Positions 11,592 to 22,502 of a stretch of 64,000 nt of DNA are shown piece by piece. The stretch is taken from positions 620,001 through 684,000 of the forward strand of contig JAQQWL010000004.1 in the NCBI GenBank assembly GCA_038363925.1. The letters run 5' to 3'. Numbering within the stretch: the stretch's first letter is position 1; every line of letters starts with the position of its first letter. The translations under genes were made by a program, and so were the position numbers. This stretch comes from Apiospora phragmitis. Taxonomy: Eukaryota; Ascomycota; Sordariomycetes; Amphisphaeriales; Apiosporaceae. The notes under the pieces were generated by a model that was given only the letters and a program-made list of their open reading frames with translations, ran no database searches and was not told where the DNA came from.

Positions 11592-13352
11592 ATGGCAATT
11601 TTGAACGACTATGAGCCTGAGAAGGCGCCACAAGCCAACACCAACAACACATCTCCAAGCGTCTCGGATAGAGGCGTTGGGAACTCAACACCGCCAGTGG
11701 ATGTACAGCAAAAGCCGAAAAGGTCGTGGAAGTCGTACATTTGGGACACCTTTGGCAAGTCGCCGGAAGAGCGGCGTTTTTTGTTCAAACTGGACCTCGC
11801 TCTGATGACCTTGGCCTCTCTCGGTTACTTCATCAAATATCTCGACCAGGCAAGCTTTGCGCATGATCACATCGGGGACTCCCAACCCGCTACCAGAGGA
11901 TCTGCCGCAAGCTGAAATACAGTCAGGTCAATATAAACAATGCATTCGTGTCGGGCATGAAAGAGGATATGCATCTGTATGGCAACGAACTCAACTACAT
12001 GCAGACATGTTGGTCAGTTGGCTATGTCATTGGCGAGATACCGAGGTTATTAGACTACTCATTTCTTTACTTGGAATATAGCAGTCCACTGACCGATCAT
12101 AGCAATTTGATGCTGACCCGCGTCCGTCCCCGTTACTGGATCCCATTCTGCGAGGTTCACCACATCCCCGGGCAAGAAAGACACCTTTCATAGCTCCACA
12201 CTGACACTTCATTCAGGTGACATGGTCTGTCCTGACCATCTTATTGATCAAATGCAACACACCCGACGCAGATATACGTCCTTCGTTTCTTCATTGGCCG
12301 GGCCGAGAGCACGTTCTACCCCGGCATGCAATACATTATCGGGTCGTGGTACCGTAAAGACGAGCTTGCCAAGAGGTCATGTCTCTTCCACGCCATGGGC
12401 AAACGTGGGATCCATGGTATCTGGGTACCTGAGTAAGACTCCGTCGTTTGTTGCATATCTTCAATGGGGGCCAAACGAAAAGCTAACTCCCCCGTCAGTG
12501 GCCGGCTCTCATAGCCTCAACGGCGTGAACGGGTGGCATGGATGGCAGTGGCTATTCATCACCAACACCGTGGTATCCCTCCCCATCGCGTTAGCGGGCT
12601 TCTTTTTCCTGCCGGGCATCCCCGAGATCACAACGGCGTGGTACTTCACGCCCGACGAGATCGCGCCGGCCAAGAAACGCATGCACCTCGAGGGCCGGGC
12701 GACGCGGCAGCCCTTCACCCGGAAGAAAATCGCCAACATCTTCTCCACCTGGCACATCTACATGCTGGTGCTGCTCTACATCGTCTTCAACAACGGCAAC
12801 GGCGGCAACTCGCAGCCGGCCTTCCAGCTGTGGCTTAAGCGCGAGCACTACGGCGTCCGTGAGGTCAACCTGTACCCCACCCTGACTGAGGTCATCTCCA
12901 TCGTCACGACGCTGATCTACGCGTGGACCTCGGACACCGTCTTCCGAGGCGCGCGGTGTCCGCCCATCGTGTTCTCGGGCCTCGTCAAGATCGTGGCGTA
13001 CGGCGGGCTGACGGCCTGGGATATTTCTGATGGCTTGAAGTGGGCCTGCTTCCTGCTCTGCGGCTTCGGCGGCGGCACCAGCGGCCTCGCGTTCGCCTGC
13101 GCTCACGAGATCTGCAGCGACGATACGGAAAAGCGCGCCGTCGTCACGGGCAGCATGAACATGATGGCCTACGTATTCCAGGTCTGGCTGCCACTCCTCA
13201 TCTGGCAGCAGGTCGAGGCCCCGCAGTACCCCAAGGGCTACTCGACTACGCTGGGGTTGGCGGTGCTCCTGATCGCCACAGCATTTGCGATTCGGTTCCT
13301 GCACAAGCGAGAGATTGGTTTGAAATGTGGGCTGGTCAAGGCCCCAGTATAG
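11592..13352 (+). CDS. MFS transporter, pantothenate/allantoate (ACS) family, with two 1-base insertions
   Basis: A proton-coupled carrier of organic anions or vitamins in the plasma membrane is expected. The family is recognised from SWKSYIWDTFGKSPEERRFL at the N-terminus, LNYMQTCWSVGYVIGEIP, AESTFYPGMQYIIGSWYR, NGVNGWHGWQWLFI and FNNGNGGNSQPAFQLWLK, with about 12 membrane segments. It resembles the Liz1/Fen2-like pantothenate branch of the Dal5 family; the substrate is not certain. My exons are 11592-11849, 11927-12045, 12103-12154, 12217-12432 and 12499-13352. The first intron is GC-AG; the others are GT-AG with branch sites such as ctgac and ctaac. Exon 4 has an extra C at 12262-12264 and an extra A at 12401-12403. 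Without them the exons sum to 1497 bp, 498 residues, the usual length. It is either a recent pseudogene or carries two sequence errors. Confidence 0.82.
11850..11926 (+). other. GC-AG intron
   Basis: The exon ends LDQ (gac cag) and resumes VNINNAF. The donor is CAG|GCAAGC, the acceptor TCAG|GTC, length 77 bp, with gctgaaat as a possible branch site. The family's protein sequence runs across this junction without a gap, which supports a GC donor. Confidence 0.7.
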
Positions 13353-13691
13353 CGGATAGAAGGCAAAAGTTTGTTCCTGGGTCCAGTGCGGCAACCGGGC
13401 GAGTCGAGCAAGGTTGGATGGTTGCATCTCCAGGTCAAGTGGGTCATTGCGAAAGAGCCGACGGAGGGTTGGGTCTTTCGACGTGACCATGCATACTGCA
13501 ATTCATCATTCGCCCACTCTGGGCTGCTTGCGACTTTATTGATTGATTCGATCTATTGGCCGCCCTGTAGAAGTAGCTTTCCAACCTTAAGCCCGAGCCA
13601 TTGTATAGCTGCCAAGTGGCGACCTTTTCCTTCCCTGATGCATGCAATTTAGTTCCCGTACCCAGCCCCCTCTCAAACATCCACTAAGCTT
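13353..13691. other. Convergent intergenic region
   Basis: About 340 bp between the 3' ends of the MFS gene (plus) and the disordered-protein gene (minus). It should hold both 3' UTRs. No feature beyond that is evident. Confidence 0.45.
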
Positions 13692-14507
13692 TCATGGATC
13701 GTTGAGGCTCGTTGTTGTGAGAAGAAGAGAGTGTTGTGAGATCTGATGATGTCAGTTAGCTAGCGCTCTCGTCGCAATCACGTGATTCGTCCGGGTCGGG
13801 TCAATACTCACACTGGGCATCAGCTTCACCTGGATGTACTGCGACTCGGACAAGAAGGCCATCCAGAACTTGACGGCCCCGGACCTTGCATCCTTGCACA
13901 CCTCGAGACGGGTGGCCCCCACCATGTCCTCGAGCTGGGCGTGGGTGACCCGCGTCTGCTGCTCGTCCTGCGCATTTTGGGGCACCATGCGGCAGAGGAC
14001 CAAGTCCTTGTAGTCGCCGCCCGTCTTGGTCTTGAGGCGACGGCGCATCTGGTCGATCTCGTCATCCTGGGAGTCGCGCCCAACCGACTGCACGGCCGAC
14101 AGGAGGCTGCTCCCGCCGACCAGCGGAGGCGGGGGCGCGGCTCGGCTGGGGGGCCCGCCGCTCTGGTTGACGCCCGACATGCGCATGTTGCGGACGTCGA
14201 GGTCGAGGTGAGGGATGTCCCAGGCGATGCCGGACGCGATGTCGCCCAGGTCGCCGAGGCTGTCGCCGAAGTAGTTGGTGCCGGCCTTGGAGCGGGGGCG
14301 GAAGGAGTGCGTCGAGGCGGCGTCCCCCCTTAGCGAGGCGGAATCCCTGCTGGTGCGGCTGTCCCAGCCGCTAGCGGCGGCCCCTTTGGTGTCTGCAGGG
14401 TGCTGCTTCGACTCGGGGGTTCTGGAAAATGCATGCTGGCTGGGACAATAAAATTTGGTATGTGGGGGTGGGGGCGGTGGTATGTACCTATGACGATGCG
14501 GGATCAT
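13692..14507 (-). CDS. Unrecognised, mostly disordered protein
   Basis: The start is ATG 14507. A Ser/Pro/Gly-rich low-complexity N-terminal half is followed by a more ordered segment with DEIDQMRRRLKTKTGGDYKDL, RVTHAQLEDMVGATRLEVC and KFWMAFLSESQYIQVKLM. A strong donor (GTGAGT) at 13811 and an acceptor at 13743 define a 69-bp intron with the branch site ctaac. The last exon (13742-13692) then adds 16 residues and stops at TGA. A second intron near the start (donor after CATAG, acceptor TTGTCCCAG) would remove the proline-rich PPPPPPH stretch. The middle is GC-rich with strong open frames in all phases, so the long plus-strand frame opposite is a shadow. Function unknown. Confidence 0.6.
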
Positions 14508-15238
14508 TCGACAGAGAGAGGTCGAGAGTTTACAGGTTGTTGTTTTGATATTTGGAAGTCGGTTTGAGCTACTCCCCGCTTGGGTGAGCTGGTTTCCTGG
14601 CCATAAATACAGCTCGTTAAAGATGTGGCCGGTGTCTCAGCCACAACCGAGCATTAACCGCAGCTCTTACTAAGCCGGCGATCAGCACATGATTGCCCAT
14701 TGCACCGAGCGAAAGGGTGAGATGTTTGAGTTGCTCGGATCACCTCCGAAAGCCCCGAGTCCAGCCCACTCATTATGCAAAGCCCATCCGACAGGTTGGG
14801 TTCGCATGGGATGGCGGGAAATCCACGAACGTTTTCATCCTATTTTTTTCTTTTGTCACGTTTTTTCCCCAAACACCTTTCGCACTTTCGCATCGAGCCA
14901 CTTCTCTTGACCGAATGTCTTTTTCACCGCCAATCAATTGCTGCATTTGAGCTGGTGCGGATGACGTCGCATCGTCGCGCGTCTCTGCCGGGTGTGCTCA
15001 GGCCACCTTCTGCGCTGTCCTGTCTGCGGTGTTCCAGAAAAACGTCACCGCATGTCTCCTTTTTACCCATTTTCAGATCTTCATCTCTTCATATTCGGGT
15101 CGGATGCAAAATATGAAACTTAATTATAATTGCGATAGGTAACGTCTATTGCAACTACATTGACAAAAACCTGCACATTTAGAATCTTGTAGCCAAACTT
15201 CTCTGTTCCCCTACAACAGCGCAAGACTCTTGAAGCCC
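14508..15238. other. Intergenic region
   Basis: About 730 bp. Overlapping small frames at 14689-15116 have no recognisable product. It includes T-rich stretches near 14850 and is the likely promoter region of the minus-strand gene ending at 13692. Confidence 0.4.
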
Positions 15239-15759
15239 CTATTCCGCCCAAATGAGGGCTACTGTGACAACTGTCGTTCCATTCAATCCGGCCATCCCGA
15301 AGCCAAGTATGCGACCGCCTAGCCCTGCTTCATGTACCATACCAACTATGAACGAAGCGAGCACCAGCGCCCATGTGGTGAAAATGGACAGAGCAAACGC
15401 GAAAGCCAATATCGCCTTGGTCGTGGGGGAAGGGTAGAAATCAGCCAGCCTTTCTCGCACCCAAAGTGAGTCCAGTACCAGAGCTAGCAAGACGCCCACT
15501 GGCGTCATAAGCAAGACGACGACACCACAGTATTAAGGAAGAAGAAGAAGAAGGAGAAGAAGAGTGCCAAGGTCGCCAAAGCGTGTTTGTATGTTGAGGA
15601 TGCTGGGGGCCAGGCTTGATGGGAGAAATACGTTGGCCAAGATGCCTCTTTGACTCCTGGATCCCACGCCTCACTTCGAGAAATTTCAGATGGTGCTACA
15701 GATCGTTTGTCATCTGATCCACTTGAGAACTGAGGCTGGCAACTCGTATTGAATACCAT
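15239..15759 (-). CDS. Small multi-pass membrane protein, unrecognised, frame interrupted
   Basis: The ATG at 15759 begins a soluble N-terminal stretch (MVFNTSCQPQFSSGSDDKRS) that runs into TLALFFSFFFFFLNTVV, encoded by a pyrimidine-rich run. A second frame from about 15514 gives three hydrophobic helices: LMTPVGVLLALVLDSLW, AILAFAFALSIFTTWALVLASFIVGMV and ILGFGMAGLNGTTVVTVALIW. The two frames overlap at 15505-15540, next to the ctt/ttc-repeat run, so a slippage frameshift or a short intron must join them. I do not recognise the family, and the N-terminal part could be non-coding. Confidence 0.4.
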
Positions 15760-15867
15760 GGATCTCCGTTGACCCTATGAACAGGTCAAGAGATTGTTGT
15801 TCTCCTGATAAGGACCATCTCGAGGTCAGACCAGGCGTGTTCCTTTCTTCCGTTTCACGACCAATTT

Positions 15868-18009
15868 TCAATTGCTGAATCGCAGACCGTAGTGATCCAT
15901 CCTGTAAGGGCGACGTGGGATATGGTATGACCCCTGCCTGTGCCTTCTCAGGATTTTGCGGCGTCTCCTTTCTCGCGCTTGCTTCCTATCTTCCACCATT
16001 AGGTTGCGCTCCCTGTTAATGCGCCAATTTTCACAGTTTTTGTTGTACAAGCGCTCTGCTTCTTCTTTTGCAGTAGTACCACGGTCCGGTAGTCGGGTGA
16101 TATCGTCTATGCTTAGACCGTAGAAGAGTAAAGCTTCTACAGTCCAACGGTCAACTTCTTGATCCTAGAGCTGTTCCAGCTGTTTCTCCGTGGTCTCCCA
16201 TTCTCTGTAACGACGGTATTCTGATCTCTACTCCTCTTTCCCTTCGTCTTTCTTTTGCACGTTGAGGTCGGCTTGGATCTTTTCAATCTCAGAGGTCCGT
16301 CTACCCTTCTTGACTGCCATAAGTACATCCCGCCCGCTCCTGACCGAACAGGCTTGCGGATCTGCGCCGTGGGCCAGAAGCCAAGCCACCTTCTCAGAGT
16401 CATAGCCAAGTTTGAGAGCCATAGACAAAGGGGTGTGCCTATTGATCTTGCTGGCCACATTGATGTCCTGGGGACGTTTATCGAGCACCAAAGACAGCAA
16501 ATCCAAGGGTAACGCATTCGAGCCAGCTATAAGGTGAAGTGCAGACATGCCCACCTCTCTGCTCTGGGGTCGCTCTCGGGGTCGCTCTCATTCGCTAAAT
16601 CTGGGCGCCATGGAACCTCTCCCTCTTGTAGTGGACCGAGGCCAATGCCCTGGCCTATCAGCCATTTGATAGTTGCTTGGTTTTTCTCCACGTCCCTGAG
16701 TGCATTGTTCGTACAACTCCTTAATAGCCCTTCCGGGAAGTCGGGGTGCCTCTGAAGAATTAGTTTCGTGCACCGTAGGAATGCATCATCTTCCATGCAA
16801 AGCACCAACGAGCACTCCTTGTACAGGTATAGATAGTACCCCAAGAAGATTCTATCGAAGGGAAGGTCGGCCCTGGCGCCTGCTTGGACGAGATGAAGGG
16901 CATTTTCGTGGGATTGGAAGAGGACTGCCCACACCAATGCGTCCGATGTCTCCGGTCCTGAATTCCGATATTGGCCCCACGTCTCAAGAGGCAGTCGATG
17001 ATATTACCATTATTCGGGCTGGCCACAGCCCACATGAGAGGTGTGCTGCCCGCCATTTGCTTAGAAATGGTGTCGACATGAGCCCCCTTTTCAAGAATAG
17101 CAGTCACCACCTTCTCCATGCCCATCCAACAGGCCAGATGAAGAGGATGCATGGCACGCCTGACTCGTGCATACCCATAGTTATCGCCCGGGGCGATTCT
17201 ATCACCATCGTAGAGTATATCGTAGATCATATCATTATCGTAGAAATTGTCGACCAGGTATTCGGCTGTGTTGGCATGGTTGCGGGTGATCGCGATGCCA
17301 GCCGCGCTTAGGCCAAAGGCGTCGTTATCGTTGTGGCTCATGATAAACTCGCGATCGGGAAAATATCCTATTGACGGATTCATTTGATGAAAGACACAGC
17401 CCTGCCTCGGTTCCCACGTCATGCCCGACAGTATGTTCATGTCAGGCAACACGCCGTCTTTCCGAACTTGACTCAATAACCTCAGGATGCCAGTGTTGCC
17501 GTACCACGCGGCGAAATGAAGAGCGGAATTGAGAGAGTCCAGATGCTTGAGGAAAACATAAGAAGGCCATTCGCGCTCCGCGACAATGATTGCCTTCTCC
17601 GCGGCCGCCTCATTCCCTGCAACAGCAGCCCATTGTAGAATAGTGAGCGGTCTCCATTTGGGTTCCGGTAAATGGAATAGACGGTTATTGTCGTCCTTTA
17701 GCTTTGTGAGGCTTACTTCGTCTTCGGGGTCTTCGGGGTCATCGTAGGTGTCGGAGTCTTCTTCGAAGTCAGACCACACGCTCATCGCCGCTATTCGATC
17801 TATTTTCTTGAAGTCACCTAAGAATGTCTTATAAATACGACATCTGTTCTATGAGTCTCTGTCATCAAAAGCTCCCAATGATGACGGCAGGTTCGTGCAA
17901 GGTTGAAGACATTGACTGGGTTGTGCAGAAATGAGCGTGCGACGATCCAGAAGATGTCGCCTGGGAGTCGGGTATCTGACAGTCTCTTCGTAGTATTGTC
18001 GTTCTCCAT
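15868..18009 (-). pseudogene. F-box/ankyrin-repeat protein, copy 2 (multiple breaks)
   Basis: The start is ATG 18009 (MENDNTTKRLSDTRLPGDIF). The F-box (LPGDIFWIVARSFLHNPVNVFNLAR) is followed by an acidic linker, ILQWAAVAGN and ankyrin repeats: SALHFAAWYGNTGILRLL, HPLHLACWMGMEKVVTAILEKGA, TPLMWAVASPNNGNIIDCLLRRGA, ALHLIAGSNALPLDLLSL and TPLSMALKLGYDSEKVAWLL. The order and sequence match copy 1 at 4705-6776. Breaks seen: a frameshift after the F-box near 17820, a one-base loss near 16945 (after GIQDRR), a frameshift near 16565, and in-frame TAG codons at 16230-16228 and 16167-16165. Beyond these the frame stays open through a Lys/Arg-rich C-terminus to 15868. As written it cannot make a full protein. 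Confidence 0.75.
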
Positions 18010-18532
18010 CGTATTTTGGGCTATATTTCCTGTCGTGTGGTGTTTCTGGAGCATAGAGCTGAGTAGGAGTGAACGAATTCACTGTTTATACCGCTCAGTT
18101 GCTGTTGCACGATCGAGAGCAACTGATGATACATAAAGTGCCAGCTAGAGGAAACTAAGAATACGTACAATAGAGAAAGATGCTCTCGTGCTACATTTAG
18201 ACAAAGGAAATGAGTGAGACAGCACGTGACCCTTGCTAGGGTGCCCACCCCTGTATTCCCTACGACATGGTTGCAAGACGTAAGGCTCGAACAAAGAAGG
18301 CCTGGTAAGACTTAACCCCAAAAGACTTATACTTGAATAAATAACAAAGCGCTGTAGACAATAATGAAATCATCTAATATTGGAATATGGAGTATGAGCA
18401 TGGCAGGACATCAATCTGTTAGCGTACGCGCCGGTGTCCTCTGATCTCTGTTAGCGATGCCTACGTCCTTCCTGACACCTACTTAGAACAATAGCAAATT
18501 GATGCGATGTATTGTAGTAACAGCATCCCCAC
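18010..18532. other. Intergenic region
   Basis: About 520 bp between the ankyrin copy 2 start and the HET fragment. Small frames only. No recognisable element. Confidence 0.4.
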
Positions 18533-19368
18533 TTAGATTAGGAATATTCCATCCCCGTCAGCGGAGGCACATGTAGCCAGCCTCTTCCAATCCCCTTCGG
18601 TGATATCACAGTCCATAACCTGGACTCGCTCAAAGACCGCCTTCTTCGTATCATAATCCCCCGACCCAATGGCCCATACTCGTTGAATACACATGAGCAT
18701 CTCGATCCGCAGTTCTTCGTTATCTCGAGCTGTTGAGAGAATGGGAATGAAAGCCAATGGCTCCCGGGGTGGTCTCTCACGTCGCCATTGATTTGATAAC
18801 TGGATCTGACCAACTAGACTGCCATCATTAGGCGACCACACGCAGAAGGTGTTGCACGAGTAATCTCCTTCTTCTATGTCGTCAACAGGCAGATACGCAA
18901 GTATTGTCGTTACCTTCAGGGGCTCGGTCGTTCCGTGCTTATATATCCTTTTAGCGGCATCGTACTCATATTTCGTGATGCGACGATCTCCCTCAATGTT
19001 CAAAACTTCGGGGAACACGGGCATCCCGATCCAATCAAGCCGCGACCAGCTTGGAAACAAGTGCTTCCGTCCTAGGTGGCTATGTTCGCTTCGCCAACAG
19101 AGGACGCGGTCCATGGCGTATATCGGCACCCCGTATATGAAACTACTCGGTTGGCCATCCATATAATCGCCTAGGTCGTGAGATATCAGGTCCAAGGCGA
19201 TCGACCTGTCTTGAAACCCTTGCTACTCATCTGCTGAGCAAGCCTCAAGTAAGCCTTCAGCTGCCCGCCATCAGCTACGGTATCTAGGCGAACTGGTCGG
19301 AGCTCGCCAGGTTCGATGACCACAGACGTTGAGGGTGCGCATAACCGAGACCCACAGATGTAAAACAC
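18533..19368 (-). pseudogene. HET-type protein fragment, minus strand
   Basis: A 220-codon frame (19195-18533) contains YAMDRVLCW and FPSWSRLDWIGMPVF, resembling the PSWSW(A/T)GW region that follows the HET domain in many fungal heterokaryon-incompatibility proteins. A second frame from 19368 continues it upstream (ELRPVRLDTVADGGQLKAYL) after a one-base shift near 19195. The N-terminal HET core is absent. The fragment starts abruptly against another HET gene on the opposite strand. Assignment to the HET family rests on overall pattern and Trp-rich motifs, so it is moderate. Confidence 0.45.
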
Positions 19369-20744
19369 CTCGTCCCCAGTGAGGCATCCGGCTTACCAAC
19401 CTGGGATGACGAAGCGTGGGGAGGGCTCCGCCAGCTGGTACGTCTCCCCTGGTTCACCCGCATCTGGGCAGTCCAAGAGATGGCACTGTCTGCCCGTGAT
19501 CCCTTGATTATACATGGTGACCACGTCTACCCTTGGGAGCGTCTAGGCTGGGTCGCCTCTTGGTTAAGACGTCGGGGTTATGTCCGGGTGGCTCATATCC
19601 CTGGTAGCATACGGAATATCGACTCGATGGCCAACATCAGAAGATCGCGGGCTCCTTGGCCCCTTGATGCGCTCTTGATCGATACCTCCCTCAAGTTCCA
19701 TGCTACGGATCAACGAGACAAAATTTACGGCTTGCTTGGTCTCGCAGAGGAGAGCCACAGCATCACCAGCCTGCCAAAAGCTTTGCAGCCGGACTACTCA
19801 GCATCTGTGGAGGAGGTGTACAAGCGGCTGGGCCTGTTCCTTTTGCATAAAAGCAAAAGTCTCGCAACTCTGACCCGCACGAGTGGGGGTCCCGGCACAG
19901 TTATGAGAGCGCAATACAAGCATGACTTGAGGTTGCCGACGTGGACACCAGACTGGAGTGACATTGTAGTCAGTTTTTCGGAAATTACACCGAGCTTTTC
20001 TTGGATAGCTTATGCCAATGAGGGTGGACCTGCAGCCCTTATGTTTCCAGCACATTACCATACTGCAGCGGGAACGTTGGCCGACGTACCTGAGTCCTCA
20101 GGAATTACGGCAGCACCAGCAACGGGACACCAGTCGCCTTTGAAACTGAGTGGGGTTAGAGTTGATAGGGTTACCCAGATGATCTCCTTTCACGATTCGC
20201 ATAGCTCAAGGGAGGAATTCAGGAGACGTTTTGTACCGACGATGAGAAGTATTTGGGACTTTTTGGGCAGCCATGCACCAGAGTTAGGAAACTTTGATCG
20301 GATCGGGGCCTTCATTAGAACTATGACAATGGGACAGCATCACTTGAGCAGCCGTGACCCCGACCAGGTATTGAGAGACGGTTCGGCATTCTTGCTCGCG
20401 TTCCTATGCCCAGACGAGGTGGGAATGCAGATACCAGGCGCATGCTTGAAGATCTCTCTTCTGGTGGGGACTCTAAGATCTATAAGACCTTGGTCGAGAA
20501 CCACTGCTTCAAGAGGACGTTTATACTGACCTTGAATCATCGCGTCGGCATTGGGCCGGCTGATACCCAGCTTGGGGATTTAGTGTCCATTCTCTACGGG
20601 GGCAATGTTCCCTACGTTATAAGGGAACAGGTTGACTCTTGGACATTTGTTGGGGAATCGTACTTCCCAGCTCTGATGGATGGTTCTTATATGAGAGGAA
20701 GAGTCGGTTCTCAATCCCAACTAAAGATATTCACTTTTATATGA
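19349..20744 (+). pseudogene. HET domain protein lacking its N-terminal half
   Basis: The frame is open from just after a TAA near 19346; the first ATG is at 19480. Motifs are those of the middle and C-terminal parts of fungal HET proteins: LVRLPWFTRIWAVQEMALS, DQRDKIYGLLGLAEE, PDYSASVEEVYKRL, LPTWTPDWSD, then RVGIGPADTQLGDLVSILYG and FVGESYFPALMDG. HET proteins trigger incompatibility cell death when non-self is met. The conserved N-terminal Y.ALSY.WG core that should precede this is missing; the sequence there belongs to an inverted HET fragment. One frameshift near 20408 moves the last 110 codons to another phase. It ends with TGA at 20744. Confidence 0.75.
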
Positions 20745-21200
20745 CTTGGTAGTCTAGGATACCAAATGTCTCTGGACTCTGACAATAGTACTGCAATACC
20801 TCGATTATATTCCACGACTATTACCTAACCCTTAGATATGGAAAAGCAAGGTTCAGTGGTAAGAGAACCCATCTCATTCCTCCTGAACATTCTGACGCCA
20901 ACTTTTCTTGTCTCGGTACTCCTTGTTTTTTAACTCCTGGGAATTAAGACCCTTAGGGTCGCTTCTCCTTAGCTCTGGGTTGCGCCCAGTCCATGTTCTA
21001 GAATTTTTCTTTGAGTCAGGGGGAGTCCTATCCTTTGGGGCCATTGGTCGATTCGGCACGGCAGAACAGGCATTATTAGCGGAAGCCCTAGGGACTGCGA
21101 CGTACAAATGTCCCTCGACGTTCGAATACTGTGGCTTTTGGCCAAAATATACCGTGACATGGGGATCAGTATTTTCAAGCTGGTTGGGAATGACCTGCAT
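20745..21200 (-). other. Possible small gene or fragment
   Basis: The ATG at 21200 opens 108 codons on the minus strand to 20874. It begins MQVIPNQLENTDPHVTVYFG and has a charged C-terminus. The first half looks coding-like (GHLYVAVPRAS) but matches no family I can name. Low confidence that it is expressed. Confidence 0.3.
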
Positions 21201-22502
21201 GGTAAATTAATTGACGGTGTTTCCGAGGTTGTGCACACATCTCCTGTATGTCACCTGTCAGCTATTGACTTCAAAGGAGCATGACTGTCACGCATTTCCT
21301 TACCGTATCCAGATGTGTGTAATGTCCAGATTGAGTTTCTGAGCTTCTGTGACAACGAAATCCTATGTTGCTCTAATAAGCATCAAAATATCTCCTATTT
21401 TCTTCCTTCTCTGTTGGGTGGGGTGAAGGGAGTGTATTGTCTGATCTCCTTGGCTATCCATCTCCTGAAGCCCGGATGAAGGCTGGGTCTTTATAGACCT
21501 AGTCAGAAGTGGACAGCGTGTCTATAGAAGGATCTGGATATATCTGGAGTCTGGTAGACTTGCAGAGAAGTGTTGAGAGATATCTCCCAACATTCTCCCT
21601 GTAGGTCACTGATGTCGGTTGACGATGCCCAGTAGATCTGTAAGAACAGTAATTAGCAAGCCATCAGTATATAGAACATTTTATTGTGTAGGATATAAAC
21701 ACTGTACCTTTGGCGACTTTCGTTTACTATCGCCTGTTTCACGATAGGCCTTTATTGACTTCTTCGTCCTCTGATGCAGCTTCAAGGGACCTCCCTTAGG
21801 TAGTGGGTCTCCCCACGACCATTCATTACTTGGATCGTATTCTGGGCAGATATCCCCCATTATATATAGCGCCAGTTCCTAATTCGAATAACTTTATATA
21901 GGAAGATGCTGTACCGGGTAGATCCATACGTCCTGGAAGGTGTAAAGTGCTGTCAACATATACCCATACATGCGCTTTTCACCATTGATACAGTTGAAGG
22001 TTCTTTCAAGTTGCAAAGAGGTTTAAGCCCCTATGAAAAGAAAAAGAACTGGAGACTTGCCATACGGTGTACCAGGGAGACTATCAAAGGCGTTTAGTTC
22101 TAAGGGCTTAGTATAGTTAATTAGGACCAATGAAATAAAATCCTATTTCATTATCGCGGATAAAGAAAGGAGATTAATCCAATTAACCCAATACGTACAC
22201 GATATGCAAGAACTACATTAACGAGGTGTTATTTGTTTATAAGAAAAGTTAAGGCTGTCTCCTGCATTTCAGCCCTGGTACGGCTTGTCCCTGGGCAACG
22301 GACGATGACATAACAAAGAGCCAAGTCGGTATTGACGGCTCCTTTGTTCCCGACATTCTTTTATAACAAATAACGTGAGTGGACACAGCTTCTTTGTCTA
22401 TAATCTCAAAGCACTTACACTCGGACTATTTTATTGAAGTGCCGCTTACTTTTTCGTTGACTCATTAGAAGGTAACCAATACCATCAGCTACAGCAATCA
22501 TC
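21201..22502. other. Intergenic region with possible LTR remnant and one small exon-like frame
   Basis: On the minus strand, a purine-rich run (cagggagaa) is followed by tgttgggagatatctctcaa at about 21611-21578. This is the kind of PPT plus TG-start with short inverted end seen at the 3' LTR of fungal Copia elements. The right boundary of a possible LTR is unclear. Separately, the minus frame 21860-21708 encodes 51 residues (MGDICPEYDPSNEW...) ending exactly at a GTACAG donor, so it could be a first exon. 21990-22420 is AT-rich. The promoter of the kinase gene lies at the right end. Confidence 0.3.

Noticed and set aside
12591..13490. 299-codon minus-strand frame opposite the MFS gene
   Set aside because: It is a GC-rich shadow of the transporter's last exon; its translation is Arg/Asp/Ala-rich without motifs, while the plus strand encodes clear MFS sequence.
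13782..14333. 183-codon plus-strand frame
   Set aside because: It lies antisense to the disordered-protein gene in a GC-rich stretch and has His/Val/Ala-rich repeats typical of a shadow frame.
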